Origin: Dipteris shenzhenensis
Lineage: Eukaryota > Polypodiophyta > Polypodiopsida > Gleicheniales
NCBI GenBank assembly: GCA_047967505.1
Contig: CM106541.1
DNA: 64,000 nt
Strand: one strand, 5' to 3'
In this document: positions 54,300 through 64,000 of the stretch, piece by piece
How the letters are laid out: each line of letters opens with the position of its first letter
Numbering within the stretch: the first letter of the stretch is position 1
Notes under the pieces: model-generated
Databases searched by the model: none
Told to the model about the DNA's origin: nothing
What the model saw: the letters and a program-made list of their open reading frames with translations, nothing else
Position numbers and translations under genes: made by a program

Positions 54300-57200
54300 A
54301 CACATAATCACGTGCACGATGAATACATAGAGACACAAGTTTAATGTGGAAAGAGACACATCTCTGCAGAATCTGAATACATGAATAGATGAATAGAATA
54401 GTCAGAGACACTGGTCTCATGGATATACAACGTGCAATCGCAACAACCGCCATCTGCAAAGATTGCAGGTACTTGCACCTATAGGAATCAGCACTAAGTT
54501 CGCAATAGCCCCGCGCACTGTTAATGCCTTAACAGTTGTTGATACCTTTGACTATTTAGATTCTAGGCATTTCATTTATGCTTCGATTTATTGTTAAAGT
54601 TTAGGATAGTCTTTCATAGGGTAGATTTGTATTGCCTTCAATTATGAATGTATTTTTCCAAGTTTGCAAAAAGAAAAATAAATTTACATGACTGGTGCAT
54701 GCAAGATATTCATTCTTGAATCAAAATACGAATATGAGAATGGTTGCCTCTTGAAATTCAAGTAATATATCAATATCTTACCATCCATTATTCTTGAATT
54801 CTAATAGACTCTAATATAATTTGCAAGAGTCTGACTCTAATAAACTCTAATATACATGATGTTCTCAAACATGATGCCTAGCAAAGGGCCCGTTCCCTTG
54901 GATTATAATTCTTTGGGGAAGGAAGTGTGCCACCTCCCTACCCACACACTGTGTTACAGTTATAATAGTTATATTATATATCAATATATAATTATTTCCT
55001 TATTCCTAGGAAATTTCCAAATTTTTATCCTCTTTCCTTTTCCAACATATATTTTCCCAATCTACATTCATTTACTTTTGTGTCTTGAGGTGCTCATGAT
55101 AGGCGTATGCTATTGTTTTTCAAGCATATGCCTATCATGAGAGAGGTATTTTCCTCCTCCAACTTTCTTCTTAACAATAATAAAAATAGCACAATGTTTG
55201 AATAAGTGAACGCTCACTTAAATTACAATTCTCATGCAGGATATAGCTACTCTTTTTTTGGGGGGGAGAATTAATATTAACTCAATATAAATGCAAAAAA
55301 TAATTACTAGACTTGCATTTGGCATAGTCAAGCTTGATAGGCATACAATTAGGTATCATGAGGATATAGAGGACTACCAAGAGATGATACATTGATATAA
55401 ACATAATTTCAATTTTGTTAGACTTCATGTCAATTACAAAATGCATCCCTCATTCTTTCTTTCTTTTTGTCCTTAGGATTAGTACCCACCCTAGTTACCC
55501 TTCCCTTACTTCAAGCCTAGAATGAAAGTTGAATCGTTCACCTACCTAGCCTTTTGACACATCTCTTTCTCTTGAAACATGGTGACGAACTCCTCAAAGA
55601 TGAGCAAGGTGTCCTGACCTACATATTTAATGCTATGACAAGGTGATTGTAAATGCGGGAAAGAAAATGTATGCCCCTTCATGCAAAATATCCACTTATG
55701 ATTTAAGTATCAATCATATAGGTTCTTCACCCTTGTGATGAGCTTTGCTCTTACTTCAAACGCAAATAGGTTCGTGGATGTAAGCTGATTCTAGATCCCC
55801 ATCTGATTGTGATATCATTCTAGTTATTGAGAACCATCCATGCATGTGCAAATATAGGGAAATGATGAATGTGGTGAGGGATAGAGGGAAGATAATTGGG
55901 GGGAAGAGAGAACCAAATGGGAAAAGGAGAGGGAGTGAGGACAAGATATTGTCAAAGGAGGGTGAGGATACATGCTAGAGAAGAAAATGGATATTCTTAC
56001 AAGGAGAAGGGGATAAGACAAAGTGGGCTGATATTCAATAATGGGAGATTATGGAAGGCAAGAGAGGAACATTATGGGAGAGTAAGTGAGGGACATGAGA
56101 GGAGAGGGTGAACGGAAGTGAGGAGTCCATGTGGAAAAGAGGAAGAAGGATGTTGCATTGAGTCCAATATGTACAAGGAGGCTTAATAGAAGGAGCCTAT
56201 GTGGGACTGTGTAGATGTGAAAGCGTGTCACATCAAGCAAGAATCCCCCATTTTATAGCCAATTCGAAGCCTCATTAATTGGAATCCCACATGAACAAGG
56301 TGGGAGGGGGCATCTTCCATGTAGGCATCTTTGCCTAATATCTCTCATGTACTACGATCGTATGTGGAATGTTTGCCTAATATCTTTCCCACTTGAGAAT
56401 ACCTATTCATTATTCGAATTGTATTTCAATTGGGAAGAAGCTTGATATTGCTTGGACCATTCTCTTATCTTGATGCTTTTGCAAAGGTTGAAAATCAAAA
56501 TGTTTCTAAAATTGGGTAAGTCTCACAAAATTTTCATAGGAATTCAATATAAGGGCCAATAGCATGCACGCAACTACATTTTATGTACTAATGCGTAGTT
56601 TGGGTTCGTTAAAACGTGCTATGGCCTTGCAAAAAATGCCACACTTGGTGACCAATCATGATATCCCTTCATTAAATTCTTTTGCTATTTTGGTAGGCTT
56701 AAGATGAAGGAATGATGAAAATTTTGTGAGCATGCATGATCTCCCTTTCTCTAGTTCTTTTGTTATTTTGGTAGGTTTAAGAGGAAGGATGTTGACAATT
56801 TTTAATCCAATAGGCAATCCTAGAGTGCTATGTTTGTTTACCCTTTTTACATGTGCAAGGTCACCATCCAAAGAAATTTATAATAGAAAGCATCATAAAT
56901 ATCATGTGTCCTCCCCATCATAATGCAAATGGTTTGAGGATGAAGTAAGCTATTTATTGTTACTTAAATTCAAAAATGCAAGTGAATATAAGAAAACATG
57001 CATGCCAAATGACCAAACTTGAGGCACTTTATGTGAGATCTTATCCATAAAATTTTGCATTGTTTTCCATTAAAGACCATGTGACCGTCGTATAAGGTAT
57101 GCACATGCTTAGAAAAGCCATTATCAATGTGGTGAATACAAGACTCCGAGTAATATGTCAACCCTTGTAAGGCCTTTCATAAATTCGAAGTTGCAGATCC

Positions 57201-58880
57201 GGGACAAGCCTTAAAAACTTAGACCCAGTCGAATGATACCGCAAATAAATCTTGAAAAAGCTAGTTCATTTCATTAGCTCAGTTCTAAATGTGTCTTACA
57301 GGAGTGGGAGGATCAGGTTGTGGCAGCATCTTTTTAATAGAGATGATACAAGTGCAAGGAATTGTTTCAATGAAGTCGAGGGATCGTAGTTCAAATTTGC
57401 AATCCCATAATGTGGAATCTTTTTTCAAACTCGATGTTCAGAGATTTTACTCCTGAGAGCAACACGAATTGTGTAATCGTTTTCTGCCCACAAGTTTTGG
57501 GGGAGAATAGAATCACATTCCAATCTACATCTACATGTTGGTAAGAAGTGCCTGCGCATTGTTTAGACGGCAGGTTATCTCTTCATTCATAGAGTCGATG
57601 GTTCCCAGCAGCTGGATCTCCTCCTCCCATTGCTCGATCTGATTATGATGAAGTCTGCATTCGTAGGTTAAGAAGCAATCTGTGCACTACTACATAAGCA
57701 AGGCATTTCAGGGCAAAGATCAGAGAGCTATCCGCAATCCTGCTCTACTCATGGAATCTTCTTTTACCGCATTATAGAGGGATTACATTTTAATAAGCAC
57801 AAAGAATGCGGGGTGTACGACATGCAATCATTTGGCCTGGCTGTAGATCCCAGTCTATAGCTTTTGGTTGGGTCTCTCTGAAAAGCAGTATGTGCTTTGA
57901 TTTTGTTCCGTCTATTGTACTTTGAATCCATGGTAGAAGCTAATTTAGTGAGTACTCGCTAGCTTCGTCGCAGCCTAGACAGGTAGAGTTAGAGATTACG
58001 ACATCGACTACACGATAAAATTTGTATAGCAGTGTGAAGGCTCGTTCAAAAACAGGAAAAAACAACGAATTCCGAGATGAGTCACTACAGTACGTCCATT
58101 CTGTCCAGAGTAGAAGGATACAAAACAATACTTTCCTCAAAGGCGTTTGAGGCGTCTTTGAAAAAACTCTTCACTGCGTCCAGAAGTGCGGAAACCTATC
58201 ATGTCAAAATGTTTACGATTAGAAAGGGAGCCGATTTCGGACGAATCTTTCCTGGCCTAAGACGTTAGTGAAAGGTTAATTTCGCCCCATTCCACCATTG
58301 ATAAATATGTCCAAAGATCTCGGCGCATTGAAAAGGCCAATTCGATCGCGAGTTAGTGGCGTACGTCCATTCACAAACTCTCTTTCTTTCTACGTCAGTA
58401 ATGGAGTATGACACACCGAACGATGGCCCTCTCCCGTTGTACGTTAGGCATTAGAGCATTTCGGTCTCTCCTATTTTAAAATGGCCGCAATGCACTCAAG
58501 AACTTGCGAATCATGACTTGGTGTAAGGAAACTGAAGCAATCACACAGCGACTTGACGTTCCAGAATAGTCTGCTCCTTAATGTGCTCCAGCCACGTCTG
58601 CCGCCAACACAATCGCGGCCGAAGAAGCCTTGCAAATTTTGCAGTCTTCTAATGCGCAGATTGGCTCTTGTATGTCTAGAAGCAGGAATGAAGCTTCCAA
58701 CTGAAATACGCAGACAAGGACCTAACATTTGCAATCAAGCTCATCGAAACTCGGGCCAAAACATAACGGCAGTCCAGTTGACCAGGAGTTCAAAACAATG
58801 GATTTCTCTGGAGAGAAAAGAAACGCCATCACTCACACTCCCAGAGCATCACTAGAGCATGTTGCAAAAAAATGAGAGGC
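54300..58880. other. Mostly unassigned DNA with small retroelement traces
   Basis: Traces include a Gag-like minus-strand stretch near 55560-55640, similar to the copia Gag at 45.86 kb. There is a purine-rich block at 55880-56110 and a hairpin at 55093-55141. Frames at 57940-58268, 58471-58734 and 58553-58855 have no recognised motif; the latter may be 3' flank of the spliced gene at 58887. I see no RNA gene. Confidence 0.4.
55093..55141. repeat. Perfect-looking 19-bp hairpin
   Basis: Arms ctcatgataggcgtatgct (55093-55111) and agcatatgcctatcatgag (55123-55141) pair with one G:A-type mismatch around an 11-base loop. There is no T-run after it on either strand. Confidence 0.75.
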
Positions 58881-58886
58881 TTTCTT

Positions 58887-59765
58887 CTAGTCTTGAGGAT
58901 GGCCACGAACAATCACCTGTTGTGTGAACTGCTCCACTCTTTGACGAATCTCCAGAATACTGGCCTCCATAGCCACCGATAAGTTTCTTTCCTGAGATGG
59001 ACGCGCCTGCGAATCTTCCCCATTATCTGCATGCGGCCGAACGTGTTCGCTGTCTTCAATTTCTTGATTCTCCGTACTCTCTTCCACTACAGCAGCGACG
59101 CGACGTGTGTCCTCAAAATCTTCCTTTAGCTCAAGCTCCTCATTAGAATCCTGAGAAAAGCATTAGCAGACAAAGGTATCCAGTTATGTTTACAATATGC
59201 GAATAAGCGCGACTTCGTTAAAAAAGAGCCTCAGGCAGAATCGAAACGAGAAGTTGCACCAGTTCCTTCCGCCTTTTCCTGGCATGCAAATGCTCGGTAT
59301 TCATTCTTCCTGAGATTTCTGCACTAAGCGGCCTGCCATTCATCGTTCACAAACAAAACTTAAGCCAGCTCCTGAAGCCATGACGAGTTTCAAAGCTTCT
59401 GGAGAGAAAGCCCGAGTACACTAGCTGTAAACAGATCATTCAAAATCGCTCACCTGATTCCTGAAGAAAAGCGGCGTCTGATGTCCTTCCGTTTTCACCT
59501 GCGACTTTCTTACCACCACAATGAAAGACGAACATAGTCATGGTACATTCTTTCTGCGACTAATGCGCTAAATGACAGCAGTGAATCTTTTAGTGAAAAA
59601 CCTGTCGAAAATTCTAGGACACCGTGAAAATCCTGTCGGAGATGGATCAAATAAAGTTGCAAAATGATTGTCACCTGAAGATCAGAAGAGGCTCCGGAAT
59701 CGTGATGCCGAAGTGTTTTGCCGCGATTCTTGAAAGAAGACGAATCGGACAATTGCAACTACTGG
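58887..59765 (-). CDS. 3' end of a spliced hypothetical gene
   Basis: Three exons can be joined, all in phase 0. They are about 59675-59757 (LQLSDSSSFKNR, HHDSGASSDLQ, then gtgaca), 59454-59498 (VKTEGHQTPLFFRNQ, then gtgagc) and 58887-59150 (DSNEELELKEDFEDTRRV to VIVRGHPQD and a stop). Acceptors are gtccagtag, gtcgcag and ttctcag. The predicted tail is acidic, then has a likely helix (SILEIRQRVEQFTQQV). Codon use and clean splice sites set it apart from the surrounding transposon debris, so it is probably a host gene. I do not recognise the family and cannot find the 5' exons, which may lie beyond the duplication at 59820-59950 or be lost. Confidence 0.5.
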
Positions 59766-59950
59766 ACTGAATTGTATGGCCTTTGAAGTTCGATCAAGGA
59801 GAAGCACCCTAAGTGCTTAGAGGCTCCGGAATCGGGATGCCGAATTCTTTTGGTGCGATTCTTGAAAGATGACGAATCGGACAATTGCAACTACTGCACT
59901 GAATTGTATGGCCTTTGAATTTCGATGAAGGAGAAGCACCCTAAGTGCTT
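59688..59950. repeat. Tandem duplication covering an exon (132-bp offset)
   Basis: 59688-59818 and 59820-59950 are about 93% identical, both from gaggctccggaatc to ctaagtgctt. The copy nearer the gene keeps the exon and its donor site; the outer copy has the exon sequence but lacks the donor, since it joins directly to the next unit. Confidence 0.85.
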
Positions 59951-59994
59951 TTGGGCCTTGCCTAGAGCCCAAGGTTACCCCTTGCGATTTTGCC

Positions 59995-59997
<3 letters not shown>

Positions 59998-60039
<42 letters not shown>

Positions 60040-60042
60040 CCC
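59998..60042. repeat. CT microsatellite
   Basis: About 45 bases of CT with one or two interruptions. The leucine/serine frames around it are artefacts. Confidence 0.9.
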
Positions 60043-60239
60043 CCTCATGCCCTTTGGGCGCTCACCCCGCAGAGCAACTCCCTGCGTTCGATTCCCATCC
60101 GTCGCTCCTCTCCCTTTCCCCGTTCCATTACCCTCGCCCTACTCTCTGTGTATGTTTGTGTGCCAGGTGGCCACGAGCAACACTAGTCGTTTGTGTGTGT
60201 AGGGGGCGGTCTCCATCGATAAGTCACCAAAAGATAAAT

Positions 60240-60690
60240 CTCAGCTATTAGATTCCAAAAGATAGATCTCAGCTATTTATAGGTGATATTCACTAACCAC
60301 ATGATTTGTATCAACACCATAAGATTGGGTCCCAACATCAATTTGCTACTACATGCATACTCCTAGCTATGATTTCTTGTTGAATCCTCACAAAGAAATT
60401 TTAAATGGTTAATGCAAAAAAGAGTCAGAAGAAGGAATCAAAAGTTGATCTTTGATCGACTTCAAGATTATCAGTGCATGAACTTGACATCCAAATTTAA
60501 AATGTGCAACAACGACTAAAACATATAATGAGGCAATAAACACAATACAATAAAGAATACAACATATAATGAGGCAATAAACACAAGACAACAAAGAATT
60601 GCAAAGGGAATAGGACCAAAGAGAGTTATTAACAACCACATGAAGAGGCTAAGCAACTAAATGAGCAAACACAAAGCACAGCGTGAAGCC
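60240..60690. other. Intergenic spacer
   Basis: Nothing recognised except a short repeat of caacatataatgaggcaataaacacaa-like words at 60515-60590. Confidence 0.5.
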
Positions 60691-60699
60691 TCTCCAAGC

Positions 60700-62137
60700 G
60701 GATTAAAGAGGTGGCTAGAGGAGGTAAAGCTTTTAAAGATGTCTACAAAGCACTTTGCACATTAACAAGGGTGGCGAAGATAATTTTACTTCAGGAATTA
60801 AATTGTGGCTGTGAGGATAGGCTGTGGTTCTCGCTAAGTCATTTAGCTTATGAGTCCTTTGTGAATTGCCCAGTCCGGGGTAGAGCGGGCGCGGCCGTGG
60901 TTGTGCAGAGCTCCCTATCCCCTAAGGAAATCTTTAGGGACCCTCAAGGATCGCGATTGGGGTAGGAGTTTCCGTCGAAGGGTTCGAGTTTTGGGTTGCA
61001 AGTGTGTATGCCCCCAATCTCTCGTTCGAGAGGAAAGAGTGCTGGAGTAGGCTCAACACGAGCTTGATAGGCAACTAGTGGGTGGTGTGAATTTTACTGA
61101 GAGGGAGGGCGATCGAACTCACCTCAGGGATTCCCAGTTAGGCACAGAGATGATTTAGAGGTGGATGAGGATGCGTTAAACAGCTTCTCCTGGTCGAACT
61201 GCTGGAAGGGTGCGCAGTTCAGAGCAGCTCATCTCTACCATATTTACCTGTCTGAGGAAGGTTTAGCGAGTGGAGAGCATATCGCCTCAACTTTCATCTC
61301 GGATCACATGCTGATCCTTTGAAATTTAGTACTGTTGTTTAACATGGCCCTTAAGATTAACCCACTGCTGCATAGCCGTCAGAAGGACTTGGGGCTCAGA
61401 AGGCATGACGGCACCGAATCTGAAGGTTAGATGGGATGTAGCGATCTGCAGAGTTAATGCCATGATCACCAGGGGTGGCAATAAATAGCTGAGGACAAGA
61501 AGGAAGTTATGTAGGGAAGGACTAATCAGAATAAGGGAGGACCTGTGGTTGGCTCTTCAAGAGTCCCCTCAAGATATACTATAGTGGCTACATTGTTGTC
61601 TGAGACCGAGTCTGCTCTCCATGAAATAGAATTGGCTGAAATTGAAGAGGCACACATTAAGAGCAGGTTGACGTGGTTGACTCTGGGAGATTGTCCTTCC
61701 AAGACCTTCTTCCAGTCAGTCAAAAGGAATCAACAAAGAGAAAAAATCGACAAGGTGGTGGACTCTAATGGTAACTTGATCACAGACTTTTGGCACATAG
61801 CAGAGGCCTTTCGTAAGGAACTGGGAGCTATATGGGCAAGGATGCCATTCAAGACACTGCATGGTCGGACAGCATGACCACTGTCATCGATGGGTTGCAC
61901 GTCCAAGTTTCTAACTACCAGAGGAGATGTATTGGCAAACCGTTCACTAAAGAGGAACTTGAAGAGGCTCTCACATCCATAGTAGATGATAGAACCCCGA
62001 GCTTGGATGGATTAACCATAGAGTTTTATCGCACCTTCTTGAACACCATCGGGCAAGACCTAACCGAGATGGCCAACACAGATGTGATAGAGGGATCATT
62101 GTCAGAGGATGTCAACGCAGGTTTAATGAAGGTGTTT
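60700..62137 (+). pseudogene. LINE ORF2: endonuclease and start of reverse transcriptase
   Basis: L1-type LINEs encode an AP-like endonuclease followed by reverse transcriptase. Endonuclease pieces are KIILLQELNC (60765-60800), VASVYAPNLSFERKECW (about 60990-61040) and AHLYHIYLSEEGL with STFISDHMLI (61225-61318, the SDH motif). The linker has RLTWLTLGDCPSKTFFQSVK (61660-61724). The reverse-transcriptase start reads FTKEELEEALTSIVDDRTPS, then LDGLTIEFYRTF (61944-62042). Stops and frame changes occur between the pieces. At 62137-62140 the LINE is cut off and gypsy pol starts in the same frame. Confidence 0.8.
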
Positions 62138-62704
62138 CCTAATGCTCCTGCTACCTTTCAAAGATTTATGCAGATGGTGTTTGCTCCTTATTTGAGGGAT
62201 TTCTTGGAGGTGTTTTTATATGATTTTTGTATATTCTCGTCATGTAAGAAGCACGTCATGAAGGTTAGGTTGGCCTTCCAAAGGGTCAATGATGCGAATG
62301 GCACTCTCAACCCGGAGAAATGCACCATTGGAGCCACTCAAGGGAGGTTACCGGGACATATTGTCTCATCCAAGGGTGTCAAGCCTGACCCCGAGAAGGT
62401 AGAAGCCATCCTCAAGCTCTCCCCACCAACAACCAAACATCAGGTACGCTCATTTATCAATCTAGTAGGATACTATCACCGCTTCATTGATCAATATGCT
62501 GCTTTGACACGACCCATGACTATGCTATTAAAAGACGGGGTTGATTTCTCTTGGGATGAGGATTGTGATCATGGGTTTGCACAAATCAAGAATGCTCTAG
62601 CTTCAGAACCCATTCTACGCAATCTAGATTGGTCAAAGACTTTCTATATCAATCTTGGGTTTGGTGAGCACACTCTGGCAGGTATTCTTCTCCAGCAAGG
62701 GTAG
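61832..62704 (+). CDS. Chimeric LINE-gypsy open frame
   Basis: One uninterrupted frame of 290 codons. About the first 102 codons are LINE reverse transcriptase (up to NAGLMKVFP) and the rest is gypsy reverse transcriptase from NAPATFQRFMQMVFAPYLRD onward. The gypsy catalytic box reads FLYDF instead of FLDDF, so a key Asp is lost. The frame ends at the same TAG after QQG that is found in the gypsy copy at 19.73 kb. It is probably an accidental fusion rather than a working protein. Confidence 0.7.
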   Translation: MGKDAIQDTAWSDSMTTVIDGLHVQVSNYQRRCIGKPFTKEELEEALTSIVDDRTPSLDGLTIEFYRTFLNTIGQDLTEMANTDVIEGSLSEDVNAGLMKVFPNAPATFQRFMQMVFAPYLRDFLEVFLYDFCIFSSCKKHVMKVRLAFQRVNDANGTLNPEKCTIGATQGRLPGHIVSSKGVKPDPEKVEAILKLSPPTTKHQVRSFINLVGYYHRFIDQYAALTRPMTMLLKDGVDFSWDEDCDHGFAQIKNALASEPILRNLDWSKTFYINLGFGEHTLAGILLQQG

Positions 62705-64000
62705 GATCGGTTCATGTATCCCGTTCGATTTGCTTCTCGACAATTGCTCGACACTGAGCGATGCTATTCAAAGGCTGACAAGCATGCCTTATCTTTGGTG
62801 TTATGCATTGAGAAATTTAGGCATTATGTGGCTGGAAAGTCCTTGATTATACTCACTAGCACTGGTCTTGCAAAGCAGGTTCTTCAATCACCAAACCCCA
62901 TGGGCCGGTTGGCCAAATGGTTGGCAAAATGAATTTTCTTTCAAAATTGTAAAAGGGGGTTGTTCCAACTTAAAGAATGCTTTGATTGATTTAGAGAAGT
63001 GCCTGGATGTAACCCTTGTAGCAGCCATAGAAGTGGGAGATCCATGATATGGCGGTATCTACAGGTTTCTGACTGCTTTCTCCTTGCCTCCAGAAGTACT
63101 AGCTATGAGAGAAAGAAGACCCACAGAGATAGTAGGCGCCACACTCTCCTTGATGGGGTGTTGTACCGTCAAGGCATGGATGGGGTACTAAGATGGGCCA
63201 TTGATGCAGATGAAGTGCCTAAGGTATTGAAGCATTATCATGATGGATTTTGTGGAGGCCACTATGCCAGTGACTATACAGCTAAGAAGATTTTACATGC
63301 TGGATACTATTGGCCGACCTTGTTCAAGGATGTCACTTTGTATTGCAAAACCTGTGAACCATGCCAATTCTTTGGTAGAAAGGATTTGTGTCCTGGGCAA
63401 CATCACCCAGTGATGTCCATCCATCCGTTTCAGAAGTGGGGAATAGATTTTGTCGAGCCCTTGCCCATGACCGCCCGCAAAAAGAAGTATCTTTTGGTAG
63501 CCACTCAGTATGTCACTAAGTGGATTGAAGCTATCGCCCTCCCCGCCGCAAATGGTAAGGCAGTTTCAAATTTCATATTCGAACGTATCTGCACAAGGTT
63601 TGGGACACCCATGGAAATTATCCCTGACCATGGGAGTCCATTCTTAAATGAGGCAGTGGAGTTACTCATGGATCGCACGGGTATTGATCATCACACTTCT
63701 AGCATCTATTATCCAGCATCGATGGGTCAAACAGAGCGGACCAATGGCCTCCTTTGTAAAACCATGGGAAAAATGGCCATAGGAAACAAGAGCCAGTGGG
63801 ATCAAAAGGTCACAGAAGCCATATGGGCTTACAACATCACTCATAAAACATCCACAAGTCACACTCCTTTTGAGTTGGTATATGGTACTGAGGCCGTTTT
63901 ACCACTAGAGATAGAGATTCCAGCTTTGAGATTGGCACAAGAATAGAGGATGACAGAAGATGAACATGTAGAGGCCCGATTGGTGCAACACCAAAATCTA
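62138..64000 (+). mobile_element. Gypsy pol, third copy, 5'-truncated, runs off the window
   Basis: Reverse transcriptase palm/connection, RNase H (62714-62932) and the integrase zinc finger and core (62999-63946) are present in the plus direction. Integrase shows CKTCEPCQ, GIDFVEPLP, PDHGSPF and GQTERTNG, so the three acidic residues remain. The frame breaks twice (TAG at 62702-62704; frameshift near 62932). Gag, protease and the first part of reverse transcriptase are absent. The sequence is closest to unit A of the 18-23 kb element. The IN tail would continue beyond 64000. Confidence 0.85.

Overview
This is nuclear DNA of a land plant and is dominated by old, broken transposable elements. 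Evidence for a plant is a plant-type telomere-like array (CCCTAAA variants) at the left edge, a PLS-class pentatricopeptide-repeat (PPR) gene with a decayed DYW tail, a plastid trnT-GGU-like pseudogene, and CACTA, Helitron, Ty1/copia, Ty3/gypsy and LINE remnants. The style of the PPR protein (long QIH / VVGTALVNMYGKCG-type repeats) and the decayed repeat landscape suggest a fern or another non-flowering vascular plant, but the sequence alone does not settle this.

Layout. 1-830: degenerate telomere-like DNA. 831-7400: no recognisable gene, with many CT microsatellites and small tandem duplications. 7400-10325: a Helitron Rep remnant. 10328-11090: palindromic and purine-rich repeats. 11100-17088: a CACTA (En/Spm) transposase broken into pieces. 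Its N-terminal half lies on + (about 12080-13791) and is interrupted by a plastid tRNA patch and an 810-bp nested inverted-repeat element. Its C-terminal half lies on - (17088 down to about 15360). 13792-29012: three related gypsy LTRs (one +, two -) around a minus-strand gypsy interior in which a 3.2-kb gag-pol segment is present twice. An additional RNase H reading frame lies upstream of gag, which is unusual. 29013-34560: more CACTA pieces (a C-terminal piece on -, then a longer copy on +) and AT-rich tandem repeats. 34574-37735: a copia element with an intact-looking 5' LTR and a Met-type primer-binding site, but no reverse transcriptase or 3' LTR.

37899-40037: the clearest host gene, an intronless PPR gene whose open frame stops in the E region. 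A decayed DYW domain is still readable after the stop. 40038-43440: duplicated spacer. 43440-46660: minus-strand copia remnant. 46700-54500: an LTR-like piece, a plus-strand copia remnant (about 49560-52360) and a minus-strand gag remnant. 58887-59765: the 3' end of a probable small spliced host gene on -, of unknown function. 60690-62137: a LINE whose reverse transcriptase runs in frame into a 5'-truncated gypsy pol that continues past the window edge.

The main story is how the elements are nested. The CACTA reading frame ends at TW immediately before the + LTR (13792) and resumes, on the opposite strand, at WPSFK immediately after the - LTR (17089), with the 4-bp word ATGG at both edges. 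This is best explained by one gypsy insertion followed by an inversion inside or through the gypsy element. No operon-like organisation and no intact autonomous transposon is present; the PPR gene and the 58.9-59.8 kb gene are the only host-gene candidates.
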